Source: Aricia agestis
Taxonomy: Eukaryota > Arthropoda > Insecta > Lepidoptera > Lycaenidae
Direction: 5' to 3'
Length of the DNA stretch: 64,000 bases
Assembly: GCF_905147365.1 (NCBI RefSeq)
Contig: NC_056417.1
Coordinates: 7,772,501 to 7,836,500 of the forward strand
The notes under the pieces were generated by a model. The model made no database searches. It was not told where the DNA came from and saw only the letters and a program-made list of their open reading frames with translations. Shown piece by piece: positions 43,953 through 55,930 of the stretch (the first letter of the stretch is position 1; the number at the start of each line of letters is the position of its first letter). The position numbers were made by a program, and so were the translations under genes.

Positions 43953-45326
43953 TATCCACGTAGTTGTAATCAAGTTCTTGGTGGAAATTAATCGCGAACT
44001 AACTGGGAAGCTATTCTCGTATCATCGTTATGAATACATTTTTTTTCTAATGCAGCGTTTGTACTCCGTTTAACTTCATTTTGATGTCAATGTAAGCAAT
44101 AAAATTGCTCGGATGATTGATTTTGCAGCGTTGTATTATTTTATTGCGTGTTAAAGAGGTGACGTTTAAATGATTCGTTTAAATGGTTATAGCACTTTAA
44201 CCTACAATGGTTTATACCTTATATGGATTACGGAGCTTTGTTTACTAAAATTAATAAAAGCTTTGACATTATAATATATAATCATGTTTAAATAATATTA
44301 TGAAGTTGTATTATACAAGTAAGGAAATTTTTCTATATTTTAATATGCGTATTATTATTAAGTATAAAATATAGTAATAAGTGACAATATGTAACGAATT
44401 AAAATATAAATATTATACTTGTCGTTTAACTTATTTTAATAGTAACGTTTAATTCGGTGTGAAACCTCTATAATTTCCAACATAATTTGCGCGGAAAACC
44501 TCCTAGCAAACTGTACTGAAACTTCTGTTTCAAGCGAACAAACCTCACTTTATTTTTTGTGTCTGTGGACATTCTGCGAGTGAGTATTTTGAGGGAGCAA
44601 CTTTTTTACGTTCCACGTTCAAAGTCTTTTTTTTCTTTTTTTCCGTCTCGTCAAAGGGTAAAGCAATATTTGCAACATGACAGAAGCGTGACCGACTTCG
44701 GAACAATATCGTTTACGTGATCCGTTTTGAGTATGCTGTATTGAATTATTGGTGAAATAAAAAGGAAATATGAAAACATCTGTGTTCAATCGTGGGGTGA
44801 TACAACAATTTTATATTTTTGGCATTGTTTTTGAAGTGAAAGCTTATTCTTTAGCGGCGTTGCATTTTCTTTTAGGGATGGGTTTTTACCCAATATTTAA
44901 AATGTTAAATTCGAAGGAATACACGTGACCGGGCCAAAAATTCGTCAGATGGAAAACAGTACAAGTAAGAGAGGAAGGGAAATCCTCCTCGCTCCCTTTT
45001 TGAATATTTTATAGTTTTTAAATTAATTATTCTATTATGTTTATTCCAAATCACCTGTATAATGATAAAATAGAACACCCTGTGTGCTTATACTTTTTTT
45101 TAAAGTGTAACATGCAATAAGCCGAGTATTCGTTGTGATACAACATAAAAGTGGGTTGGTAGTTTGTATTCAGCCCGATTAGGATCTGACCCTCGCAGCG
45201 GTTGAGGCTGTACTAGATCCCAATGAATGTGGCGAACACAGATATATATTTACACAGAGCGTTCAAAACTTTGTAAATCAATGTGTATTTTTTTGTAAGA
45301 AGGTAAGTTTATTTTAAATTAACGTT
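43953..45326. other. unassigned AT-rich stretch
   Basis: No supported gene or recognisable repeat in about 1.4 kb. Confidence 0.3.
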
Positions 45327-45910
45327 TTTAGGGTTCTGTACCCAGAGGGTCACAACGGGTTACGGGACCCTATTACTGAGACTTCGATGTCTGTCCGTCT
45401 GTCTGTCCCCAAGCTGTATCTCAAGAACGGTGATAGCTAGAGAGTTGAAATTTTCACAGATTAGATATAGAAATACATATCTAATCTGTGAAAATTTCAA
45501 CTCTTGCCGCTCGCGCTATAATGGCAAATACCAAATATAAATGAAAAGAAAATAATTCAAATATTTAAGGGAGCTCTCATACAACAAACGACTTCGGTCT
45601 TTTTTGCTTTATATCATTGAAAGCTTATAAATAAGGCATATTTGATTCCAATACGAGATCAGTGATTTTAGCGTTGGGAGCTGTACTAGTTAAAACTGTG
45701 ACACAGCTCCCATATCTCAATAATGGCTACATGTAGGCACTTGAAACATTCACAAAATACTTAACAGTGTTTGAATATTAATAATAAAATTAAAATAACA
45801 TAAATATGTAAGGGGGCTCCCATACAAAAAATATTTTTTTTCCTATTTTTGCTCTTAAATGGCATGGAACCCTTCGTTAGTGAGTCCGACTCGCACTTGG
45901 CCGATTTTTT
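45327..45910 (+). repeat. dispersed repeat E, longest copy
   Basis: Opens tttagggttctgtacccaga, has a (TGTC)n run, gctgtatctcaagaacggtg, and ends gtgagtccgactcgcacttg. A perfect 28-bp inverted repeat lies inside at 45441-45504. Confidence 0.65.
45441..45504. repeat. perfect 28-bp inverted repeat
   Basis: agagttgaaattttcacaga (+ ttagatat) at 45441-45468 is exactly inverted at 45477-45504 around agaaatac. Confidence 0.9.
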
Positions 45911-46228
45911 TATAAAGTTAATATAATATTATTATGCAAATTTTGAAATTAGGAGGGCTTGTAAAGCTGTGTGAGTGCTCTAAAGCCTTACATTATAATA
46001 TTATTAAATAAATACTATGTTAATGCTAGTTTTTGCGAGTTACATAAATCATAATTTTCAGAAACCTCCTTAATAGTTTGTGTCTATGGTGAAAACCTAC
46101 GCCAGCTTGTTAGCAAATTTAAATGGGAGTTTTGTATATTGTTACTTGTTTTCTACTATACATCTTTTGGATAACCCAATTCACTTGAATTATATAAACA
46201 GTGTTTTGAATTTTTGAAAAACTGTTGA
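45911..46228. other. unassigned AT-rich spacer
   Basis: No supported gene. Confidence 0.3.
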
Positions 46229-46710
46229 TTAAGAGGAGTCCACACCGCCCTTTTTTCCATACAAACGTTGTCCCCTGTTTCCTCCCTGAATAATGCTAGT
46301 AGAGTTATAATTTTTTTCCTGAATATCTACGGCCACTAATACAATGTCCCTATGTTTTCCTTTTTTTCATAATTTAATTATTAAATAAGATATGAACGTT
46401 CAAAAACCCAAAAAAATGGCCAGATTTTCCGCTGTATTCAAACGTCCAGAAAACAGATTTGGCTAGATTATACAAAAAAAAGCAAAACATAGGAACACAG
46501 CTCAAGCCTTTTTTTAATCTTTAATGAAAAAAGTACTTAAATCGGTTAAGTTTTGGAGAAGGAATCAGGGGACAACGAATCGTTGATTTTCTGGATTTTC
46601 TGCAGTTGTCTCTATCGCGTTCTGCGGTATAGGCTTGAGGTAAGGGAGACAGCTATAGATATTACACGTACTTTTTTTTCATTTCTCTAGCCCCTGGTGT
46701 ATCCTCTTAA
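46229..46710 (-). mobile_element. TTAA-bounded repeat element, copy 2
   Basis: Inverted relative to 323-783, with TTAA at both edges and shared words such as tcaaaaacccaaaaaaatgg and aatcaggggacaacgaatcg. Confidence 0.7.
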
Positions 46711-46742
46711 TAAATCATTTTGTACCAATCTAAAGGTGCCTC

Positions 46743-47298
46743 TTCACAATGGTTCATGCTGGCCCACTATGGTCAGTACTCGCTATCGGTATTACTCGAT
46801 AGTTTTACTTCAAATCGAGTAAAAATTATGGTGTGGACCGCAAAACTCACAACTCGAAGGCTCGCATTGAGCCGGCTCGATGGAATTAAATATATAATAA
46901 TATATAGGTAGCTATAACTTAGAAGTAATTTCCTTGGGACTTATTCGACGCACGCCGTCGAGCTTTACTCAAGTGTGTGTACGAATTGCTAAATGCAGCC
47001 ATCGTCTCCATAGTTGAACAGTCATCTTTTGGCTCGAACTGTTCGGTGAATATTGAACGGCGCGCGTCACTCGATAATAGATTAATGCTGAATGAGTAGA
47101 CGAAAGGCCAAGCCGTGGGTTTTACTCTACGTGATTGCTCGATCGAGTAAAATCGTATGTGAGTACTTAGCATAAGCCATCGCCATTGTGTAGACTGTAG
47201 GCACACGATATTTACATGACCATCGTCGCCATCATACACCACTACCCCGTCTACACAATGGCGATCGCTTGTAGTGGGCCAGCATGGACCATTGTGAA
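46743..47298. mobile_element. MITE with ttcacaatggttcatgctgg ends
   Basis: Left ttcacaatggttcatgctgg with cccacta, right agtgggccagcatggaccat to tgtgaa; about 27 bp inverted. The interior has cgatcgagtaaaa-type words on both strands. The minus-strand frame at 46919-47242 has no known domain and lies wholly inside. Confidence 0.7.
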
Positions 47299-47433
47299 AT
47301 CTTTACCTTACATATTTTCTCTTCTATGATTGGCAACTCAATTGCGAAGAAATTTGTCGCATGATCATCTGCGATCACGGGCGATCATCTAACGGCCGTT
47401 CCCAATATTTGATCTATCTCTGATTTTGCCCTA

Positions 47434-47624
47434 CTATACTCCACTCGGGCTATCTTGTCGCTAGCGGTCATTGACTCCCTGTCAAAATCTTGTCATTTTC
47501 CATATAAAACCACGATTGGCAATATCTGACACTTCATTGTCAATCGCGGTTTATATGGAAAATGACAAGTTTTTGACAGGGAGTCAACGACCGCTAGCGA
47601 CAGGTTAGCCCGAGTGGAGTATAG
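47434..47624. mobile_element. palindromic MITE with ~85-bp arms
   Basis: ctatactccactcgggctat continues through gtcgctagcggtca and tttccatataaaaccacgat; the whole is inverted in the right half, leaving only about 20 bp of loop. About 90% arm identity by eye. Confidence 0.85.
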
Positions 47625-47730
47625 AGATAGGAATAGCTCACATTAGACATTAGAGACATATATTTTATGTCAAATCAATGGCTGCGATCGGTGGTCCACT
47701 ATAATAAGCCAGCATGACTGCCTATTTCTA

Positions 47731-48131
47731 ATTTTTTTTTAAATCTATTTATTAAAGGGGTTTTGTCGGTGACCGATTATGCCACCCCTATGAAACAAAA
47801 TATAAAATTACAACATAAGATACTTAAATACTACTTACAATAAAATCAAAATAATAATAAACTTTTTAAAACAACATTCTAAATGTCGTATAAAATATAT
47901 GTAGATAAAATAACAATATCAAGACATTTTTGTAGCAAAACTTGAAACATTTCTCAAAGCGTCTAAGCGCACATTATGACACGTACAATGTACATGTTGA
48001 ACATAAATCTGCCGGGACATAAGCAACGCTAATAAATTACGGAGGCTGTTTCGTCGACCAGCTGCACTTAATGATATTGCTACGGCTGAAATGATGGCCG
48101 GATATTTTAAACACGTCACACGCAATAACAA
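47731..48131 (-). mobile_element. retroposed or LINE 3' end with poly-A
   Basis: On the minus strand an open frame of 70 codons (LRVTCLKYPAIISAVAISLS ... ending KMS) is followed by a 3' UTR that closes gaccgacaaaacccctttaa and then aataaatagattt plus a run of A (47731-47741). The layout is that of a retroposed copy. I do not recognise the peptide; it may be a processed host transcript or an unclassified LINE. Confidence 0.4.
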
Positions 48132-48293
48132 TTTTCACACATCATCATCGTTTGTATATTACTGGGAAATAGATTCTCATGATTCGAATGTCTCATTATT
48201 CAGATTATTCGATTGTCGCTTTGATCACAGGATCGTTCACTCGCATCACGCATGTACATGCTACGTAGAAAGCTCTAGAAATTACAAGTATAT

Positions 48294-48848
48294 TGTTACG
48301 GTACATGGTATACGGACACGTAGTGCCATCTAGCGACAAACCAGCGAAACTTACCGAGGGAACACAGGCAACATAAATCCCCTACTCAATACTAGATGGA
48401 GTGAGATGCGCAAGTACATACTCGAACCTACTCGAAAAGTCCAACAGTTGTTTACGTGTTTACCTGCTTATTTTTTTACTTGTATACGTGTTTTTGTGTA
48501 CATTCGAGAAGGAATGTTCTAGTACAGTCTCGGGCTCGTCTCGACCCACATAAATAGTCGCAGGAGGACGGGCCGTGAGTCAGTTCGGTTCGAGCGATCA
48601 TCAAGGCGATTTCGGAGTGACAACAAGTGATCAATAGTGACTAGTGAGTGAACCAGTGAAACCTTCGACTTGGCTACGACCTAGGACAGTGATAGTGCTT
48701 AGTGATTGGACCTAGTGATTAGTGTTTGGACTTAGTGCTAAGTGTTGTGACCTAGTGTGTGCTTGTGTGACCTAGACTTAGTGAATAAAGTCTTCAAGAG
48801 AGTCAGCAGGTCTTTCTCTCCAAATCCTTCGAACCCTAGCACGTAACA
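48294..48848 (+). mobile_element. solo LTR with 4-bp target duplication
   Basis: 555 bp from TGTTACGG to CGTAACA, with inverted TGTTACG ends and atat on both sides (48290-48293 and 48849-48852). It holds a TATA-like cataaata at 48549, TCAGT with its A at 48582 (about 31 bp downstream), and AATAAA at 48784. acctagtgattagtg-type words repeat at 48690-48780. No internal region adjoins, so it is a solo LTR left by recombination. A 4-bp duplication fits Ty3/Gypsy elements but does not exclude others. Confidence 0.85.
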
Positions 48849-48885
48849 ATATTATAGCAAGACGCAAGTGTATGCAAGTCATGTA

Positions 48886-49020
48886 ATCAAATCAAAATCA
48901 AAATATTTTTTATTCAGAGTAATTTTTTTACAAAAATATTTCTGAACGTCGATACTAAGTCCTAGTTTCTATCCTCAATCATCCTAGTTTTAAAATGTTT
49001 CAATAACCTAGTTTTGATAT
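48886..49020 (-). mobile_element. LINE-type 3' end remnant
   Basis: On the minus strand ctctgaataaaaaatatttt leads into a gattttgatttgatt tail. The preceding bases have caaaactaggttattgaaac. Probably a 5'-truncated non-LTR copy. Confidence 0.4.
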
Positions 49021-49237
49021 GCGTTTTTGCGCAGACGTGTATTTGTATTCGCGTATTTTTTCCATGTTATGATTATACACGGCGTAAAAAACAATGTGTT
49101 GGTTAAAAATCTAAAAAGTATGAAGCACAGATTTTTGTCCCAAAATAGTCACAATATGTTTGTGAACTTTAAGTTACGAAAATTCAGTATTCAATTAAAA
49201 ACATATTATTATTAACCTAGTATATTGTGCACTATTT

Positions 49238-49613
49238 ATATTTTAGTGAGCGTCCGTGGCCTAATGGGTAGACCTTCGGTTCGCACTCCTAGAGAGTGCA
49301 TGTTCGAACCCGGGTGGAGGCGTGTACCTATGAGACATTTTCTGATCTCAAGTACATAATACGGACGCTCGTACGGTGAAGGAAAACATCGTGAGGAAAC
49401 CCGCACATAGTTGGTCCCAGACGTATTGACTAGTTCTTTCCTCTGGACTAGGCCGACTATGATGCGAGAATGCCGTATGCGTTTGGGCAACCATACGGAC
49501 ATTTAAAAATCTTGTCCCAGGCACTAAAATATTTGAGGAGTGGTTACTTCGCTCTGAAAAATACTGTATAAATCATCCACAACGGATGTAAAGGCCTAGT
49601 TTTTTTTTTTTTT
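49238..49613 (+). mobile_element. tRNA-derived SINE, family C, copy 2
   Basis: Same body as 10367-10704, with A box tggcctaatgggt and B box gttcgaacc. A perfect 13-bp target duplication ttgtgcactattt flanks it (49225-49237 and 49614-49626), and the tail is a T run. The overlapping minus-strand ORF is a shadow. Confidence 0.88.
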
Positions 49614-49626
49614 TTTGTGCACTATT

Positions 49627-50547
49627 TTGGTTTACGTTAAAAAATTAAAGTGGCGTTCTCAACCTTGATCTTCTTCGTAAGAAGAAGGCGACCGGCGTTC
49701 GTCGAAGAAGCAGCAGTAGTTTCCCCCTCTTTCTACCGTGCGGCGAAAATGTTTGCCTGCTGCTGCAGTTTCGTTTTTACTTCTGCTGGGATTCCCAAAG
49801 TGCTAACTTTTTTGTTGTTTACACCAGTTGCTTTTTAGTAACTAATTAATTACTTTCATTATTCTGCAGCTGTCTGATATTAGGTAAGAATTTTTCATTT
49901 GTAATTCTTTATTTAGTAAACTCAATCTTAGCCGCGTTAAAAATGTTTGTTTTCCGACAAAAGAAATTTATGGGGCGGCCGGCGGTAATCAGATTTGAAC
50001 TTCAGCGAAAGGAAATTACTACCGAAATGTTTGGACTCCCAGGGAAAACGTTTTTGAACCTAATCTCAACTTTATAAAAAGAAAACAAAGAAATCACCAA
50101 ACATAATTATCTAAGCAGCTGGTATTTCTACATTTAAATTTAGAATTCTAAATTTAAATTTAGTATTTTTATTTCCATATTAGAAAGACTTGCGAAAATT
50201 CATCATTAATAATAATTATTGATTGCTTTAATATTTGAAATATTTTGAAATATTTCCGGTTGTTTATCTGAAATAAAATTATTTTACATTTTCAGACTGA
50301 AATAACTTAGAAAGTATTACATCTACGACATTTTGTCAAAGAGTATTTTTTTTTGTTAACATCTTCTCTATCGATTGGCGTATGTTTCATAGGTGTACAC
50401 TAAAATACGACATTTTATATATTATGTAGGTACTACTTGTAAGTTTAGGTACGCCAGTAAGGTTCGTTGTTCTTTTTTGATATTATAATGCTTTGCTGTT
50501 GCCGAGCTGAGATTTCTTCGTCACTATAGTGTAGAAGTTCCAAATCC
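49627..50547. other. unassigned stretch
   Basis: A plus frame at 49650-49838 has no ATG in a good context and no known domain. The patch gaagaaggcgaccggcgttc is GC-richer. No gene called. Confidence 0.3.
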
Positions 50548-50554
50548 AAAATGT

Positions 50555-50891
50555 TAAACGTGGGAGAGCCATGCTTCGGCACGAATGGGCCGGCTCGACC
50601 GGAGAAATACCACGTTCTCACAGAAAACCGGCGTGATGTTTCACGCCGGCGCTTGCGCTGTGTTTCGCCGAGTGAGTGAGTTTACCGGAGGCCCAATCCC
50701 CTACCCTATTTCCTTCCCTACCCTTCCCTATTCCCTTTCCTTCCCATCCCTACCCTACCCTATTACCCTATTACCTCTTAAAAGGCCGGCAACGCACGCG
50801 CAGCTCTTCTGATGCTGCGAGTGTCCATGGGCGACGGAAGTTGCTTTCCATCAGGTGACCCGTTTGCTCGTTTGCCTCCTTATTTCATAAA
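50555..50891 (+). mobile_element. SINE-like family A, full-length copy
   Basis: Starts close to cgtgggagagccatgcttcg (50559) and ends in A. aaaatgt is found at 50548-50554 and 50892-50898, a likely target duplication. Near 50630 the sequence ccggcgtgatgtttcacgcc contains a short inverted duplication absent from the other copies. Confidence 0.8.
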
Positions 50892-50950
50892 AAAATGTAC
50901 ATTGGGTTTTGTCATATTTTGACATAGAGCATCGCAAGTCATATTTCATT

Positions 50951-51087
50951 TAGCACCTGTTTCACTACTTAGGGATAAATGCCGGATAGACAATCCACAA
51001 CTTATCTGACAGATAGAGTTCGGAGTATCTGTCAGATAGCCTATCGGCTATCCGGCATTTATCATTGAGTGGCGAAACAGGCCCTTA
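50951..51087. mobile_element. MITE family D, copy 4
   Basis: tagcacctgtttcactactt and tgagtggcgaaacaggccct ends; the inner gataaatgccggata and tatccggcatttatc pair. Confidence 0.75.
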
Positions 51088-53080
51088 GCCTTCAATTTAA
51101 CTAGCCTTTAATTTAATGTCTTTTTGAAATATTAGAGCCCCAAATAGCGACCCAAAAGTTGATAACTACGATAACAAAGTTGAGAAAACGGGGAAAAAGC
51201 CTTTAACTTCTAAAATATTAAGAAACAAATAAAATAGTACGTAGTCCAATATAATGCATTACAATTATTACAAATGATACGTAAAATATTGAAAATACAG
51301 TGTCCTTTCTCGACTATTCCACATTGTATTAGTTTTCACGCGAAAAAATGTCAATTTGGCTAGTTTCAATTGAGGTCACTGGAATTTGAATATCGAAATA
51401 TTCTGCAGTAAAATATTAAATTCGTTAGTATTCAAGCTAGGAAACCTTTTGTAGTAGATATATATTTCATTTATATTACACATTAATTATAATTATATAA
51501 TATTTTAGTAGGTAATATTTAGTAGTTTGAACAAAAAAATGATAGCTTAAGATTTTAACATGAATTCATTTGTTGTAAGAAAACTAATACTTTAGAAAAA
51601 ACGACTAATAATTCGATGAACTATTTATTGAAGTAGTAACCTTATTGAAAATTAATACAATTAATATATTGGTTCCCAAACAAATTACTAAGTACTTCAC
51701 GTACTTGGGAAAATACCTGTTACCCATAGTACCAATTAATTTATTTAGTAATCCAGGCTCAAATATGACTAGGTACTCGAAACGGCTCTAATTTCTAAAC
51801 TTTTAGAGCTTGCTAAAACTATTTTTCAGGTATATTTTTAGCACCTACATAATAATAATATGATAAAAATAAGAGTTTTCATTTCAAAATTTCGAATTCG
51901 TAATTCTAACTTCTGAACAGTACCCTCGTTAACAACACCCATATATCGCGGTTTTATACTGAAGTTACGTACTCGAGTTTGTTAAACAAAGGATACATTT
52001 TGTTCTTATCTTGCGGATTAAACGGTACCATTAATTAAAAGTTGGGCGATTAGCGCCGAATACCTCAACCGCGCCGACCTTTTGTCAACTGTCTTGGTGA
52101 CTGGTGTAAAGTTACAATTGATTCATTTGTTATCCTAGCCTTTACACTTAAGAGCTATAGTGCGTCTCTTACTAAAGCTAGAAATTCTTGTAGTAAGGAT
52201 TCACAGGATAAGGCTAAATGATCATAAAAATTGATTCGGGCAGATTGCTTCAGGCGTACGCTATTTTGTCCAGGCTAATTATTTATAAATAAGGTCTGAC
52301 ATTACCTGACCAAAATACGTAAGTCAAAATATCTTTAGAGCCAGACAACTTTTTTATACAAGAAATTCTAATCACTCTTATAATGTCTTTACAAAACATT
52401 ATAAGTGACATCATGGCAGTTGAAATGTTCACTTATAAAACATAAAATTGTTTGTTGCCTGAATAAAATAAGTGAGAGCTAAACAAGAACCTTGCTTCTA
52501 AGTTTTAAAAAACGTTCTAGCTTGAATCCTTTTGAGTGAAGCCACTAACTAAAGTTTCATACAAATGTTATCTTGAAGTAAAGAAAATGTGAGTTATACG
52601 AACAAAGTTCACTCGTTTGTGAAGGGGTGGCAGATGTTACCACGAGTTGTCTAATGCGACGAGAAAGTCGAACTCATACAATAGTTTGTATGAGTTCCAC
52701 GATATAGTGAAACCAGAGAATAAGATTGGTCAAAGATGTTTCTGACTTTATTGTATTTTCAGAACCTTTGTGTGAAATATACATTTTTGGGCAGAGTAAG
52801 AAAGTGAATAAGTTCGGTATAATTGAAGGCATGAATTAGTGGTTAAGTAACATTTTACAACATAAGAGTAATAACCTTATAAGTTGAACAAATCTTGTAA
52901 CTTACCTACTTCATCATATTATACATTAAAAAATAACAATCGTGTCTCACCTCATTTCATCTCATTCTCATCACTAATTTCTTTGTCGCCATTACATGCT
53001 GTATTTCACCTGTCATTGGAAGTCATTTAACCTATAAGTTACTATTGTTTGTATTTTATTAAATGTGTGAGATGATATTC
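51088..53080. other. unassigned AT-rich stretch
   Basis: The longest stretch in the window with neither a recognisable repeat nor a gene (2 kb). It may be ordinary intergenic DNA. Confidence 0.35.
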
Positions 53081-53114
53081 TGTTGGTGAATCGAAATAAA
53101 TAAATAAATATTAT
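53081..53114 (+). repeat. (AAAT)n tail of an old retroposon
   Basis: gaatcgaaataaataaataa closes a plus-strand segment whose upstream limit I cannot place. Confidence 0.4.
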
Positions 53115-53318
53115 GGCTAATAGTATAATAAAGTCTAATCTAACTATACATAGAATAAACTTTTTTTTATTTCAAATCATTTTCCCGATCCTAAAGCCTC
53201 CATTAATGCAAAAACGATAGTTTTCAAAATGTTACTGAGTATAGTTATTCATCCACTCATGTCTTCAATTCAGAGACTTGAATGTAATCAATCGTCTTCA
53301 GTAAGTACAGTTCAAAGG

Positions 53319-53892
53319 GTCTAAACACACTAGGCTGAATTACGCCGGCGTAAATTCCACCGCGTTTACGCCGCGTTTAAATTGCATACAAAATACGGGC
53401 CGAATACGAGGGGTGACACACTATTACCACAACTATTACGTTTTGTATGCGTTTGACATTTGCGACGGAAATTACGCCGGCGTGAGTTCCGCCGCGTTTA
53501 CGCTGCGTTTAAATTGTATACAAAATACGGGCCGAATACGAGGGGTGACACACTATTACCACAACTATTACGTTTTGTATGCGTTTGACATTTGCGACGG
53601 AAATTACGCCGGCGTGAGTTCCGCCGCGTTTACGCTGCGTTTAAATTGTATACAAAATACGGGCCGAATACGAGGGGTGACACACTATTACCACAACTAT
53701 TACGTTTTGTATGCGTTTGACATTTGCGGCGGAAATTACGCCGGCGTAAATTCCGCCGCGTTTAAATTGCATACAAAATACGGGCCGAATACGAGGGGTG
53801 ACACACTATTACCACAACTATTACGTTTTGTATGCGCTTGACATTTGCGGCGGAAATTACGCCGGCGTAATTCAGCCTAATGAGTTTAGACA
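53319..53892. mobile_element. MITE with an internal 132-bp tandem array
   Basis: The ends gtctaaacacactaggctga and tcagcctaatgagtttagac are inverted and continue through attacgccggcgtaa. Between them a 132-bp unit (ggggtgacacactattacca ... tacaaaatacgggccgaata) is repeated about 3.5 times, at 53407, 53539, 53671 and, after a shortened unit, near 53791. Each unit ends in a palindrome built from the same ggcggaa/ttacgccggcgtaa words as the terminal repeats. The 142-codon frame is open only because 132 is divisible by three. Confidence 0.9.
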
Positions 53893-54816
53893 CTACGTCA
53901 TATCGAATACAAATTTTTTTTTGACAAAAATTCGTGATTCGTATATTTTCGTGGCATTCAAATTTTTTTAGGTACTCAAAATGTTGATTCAGATTTCAGG
54001 TGCATTAAAAGTCAGTATTGCACCATAATATTTTTTGAATCGGTAGTCAAATATTTCCATATAAAACTAACAAAATCTTTTAGGCTCTACACGTGTCGTT
54101 TTTCTAAATATTTCTAGCTAACTTTAACCCTTGTTATAACAGGGAGTTACGAACAAAGGGGTTAATTAGGGCCGCTTTGTTTGGACACATGAGTGTATTA
54201 GTGTAACACAATACATTACCAATATGGACATGATTGATGGGATACCCTATTCCCCCTTGTTCGATTTTTCGATACTGTCGAGAGTACTTATATTATGCCT
54301 TTTCGACATGCGACTGGCAAAAGGATGGTTATGTTTACCAAGTATTATTAATTTTTTGGCAAGACATTACAATAAAAGGAAATGTTGCTTAAGACTGTTT
54401 TAAGTGTATGTATTCTCTTGTGATATTTAATTTACCCAAATAAAAAAAAGTTTTCTCAAAATCGATCGAGTAACGAAATCCTTACGATGCATATAAGAAA
54501 ACTCCTTATTAGCATAGATAACCAGACCACACTTAATCATCGTCACCAAAAAATAGTTGAAGATAATGTTAATGTGCCATTTATGCGACACGGAGGGTAA
54601 TGATTTATACCTGAATCCTGATACCCGGCCGGGGATTTGTGGAGATTTGGAAATGCGAGCCTAATACGGTGACGTGGGACCGCCACATTGAAAAATACTG
54701 TATTCCGTTTTATTTTACTAGGGTAAGAAAATAAATATAATTGGCACATTTATATTTTGATAACGACCAAGTATCACATAATCCATAATAGTATATATAA
54801 CTTATAAGTTATAAGC
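53893..54816. other. unassigned stretch
   Basis: No supported gene or recognisable repeat. Confidence 0.3.
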
Positions 54817-55117
54817 ATAAAGTTAATATACATAGCGGAATTATAGAGCAACAATCTCGAGCTGTCAAACGAAACCAAAATTGGTTTTCATTTGTGTGAA
54901 AAATATGTGTACTTGCATATACACTTACATAAGCATGACTGAACATGAATTCTATGAGATTAAATTGTCAACGTGCGGCACGTGCCGACTGGACGTCAAA
55001 AAAAGAGTGCTGCTGTCATGTATCACACGTCTCTTTTTACCACGCAGTGTTACTGATAGTGACATCTCGCTTGCTCAGGCCTTTGTTTCTCTATTCCGCT
55101 AGGTATATTTACTTTAT
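54817..55117. mobile_element. MITE family Q, copy 2
   Basis: Inverted relative to 43675-43952; ends ataaagttaatatacatagc and gctaggtatatttactttat. Confidence 0.8.
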
Positions 55118-55311
55118 GGTTATAAGTGAGAAAGTGTATCTGTCTCTCTTTAACCTCTTGACGCTTAAATCGCTGAACCAATTTTGATGAAAGGTATGCA
55201 GATACTTTCAGTCCCTGGATAGGACATAGGATAGTTTTCGTTGGAAAAATGTACGATTCCCACGCGATAAACGAATCTTGGCGCAACGGAGTTGCGGACG
55301 TCATTTAGTAA
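55118..55311 (-). repeat. dispersed repeat R1
   Basis: gtgagaaagtgtatctgtct to acggagttgcggacgtcatt on the plus strand; it abuts the MITE at its left. Confidence 0.6.
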
Positions 55312-55446
55312 TATAATGCTTGTAGATCTAAATAAGAAATTGACATTATCATGGCAGCAAATAATAAAAGTATTATATTTGTAAAGGTACAATACGTACC
55401 ATGATAGTGTAGCCAATTTATCCTATGGGATACATTGGCTTCTTAT

Positions 55447-55470
55447 AAGTCTACTGTATACAGTAGACTT
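55447..55470. repeat. perfect 24-bp palindrome
   Basis: aagtctactgta and tacagtagactt abut exactly. Confidence 0.85.
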
Positions 55471-55744
55471 AGAAGTTGGAGCATAAGCTTCTTAGAGCGA
55501 GGCCACGGAACTCCAACGCGTAGCGTTGTCGGAACGACATAACGCATTGTATGTCACATGGCGTTGTGATGACGCACGTCGACATAATACAAGACGACGT
55601 CGCAAACTAATCCTTCACCCACACTTTTCATCTCATAACTATCTGTAGTTGCATCCGAGAACAAAACGCATCAATCAAAAAATCTTTACTTAAGTACTTA
55701 AATAAAAAATAATTTCAATTTGAAAAAATTGATTAATTTTGTTA

Positions 55745-55866
55745 AAAATATTACTGTAACTTGAAAACCACTGAACCAATTTACCTAGTCTTGGAATATT
55801 CCTGAAAGTCCAGGGAAGGTTTATTCAGGAGGAAAGGGAAACAAAGTTCACCGGGTCTTCTAGTAA
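55745..55866 (+). repeat. dispersed repeat P
   Basis: taacttgaaaaccactgaac, ttcctgaaagtccagggaag and gttcaccgggtcttctagta, matching 40937-41087. Confidence 0.55.
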
Positions 55867-55930
55867 AAAATAATTATAAGTTAAGTTGGAACATCGTCGC
55901 TAAGATGACTCACCGCAACGCAACGAAGCA

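Noticed and set aside
53413..53841. 142-codon repetitive frame
   Set aside because: It arises because the 132-bp tandem unit is a multiple of three; the DNA is a MITE interior.
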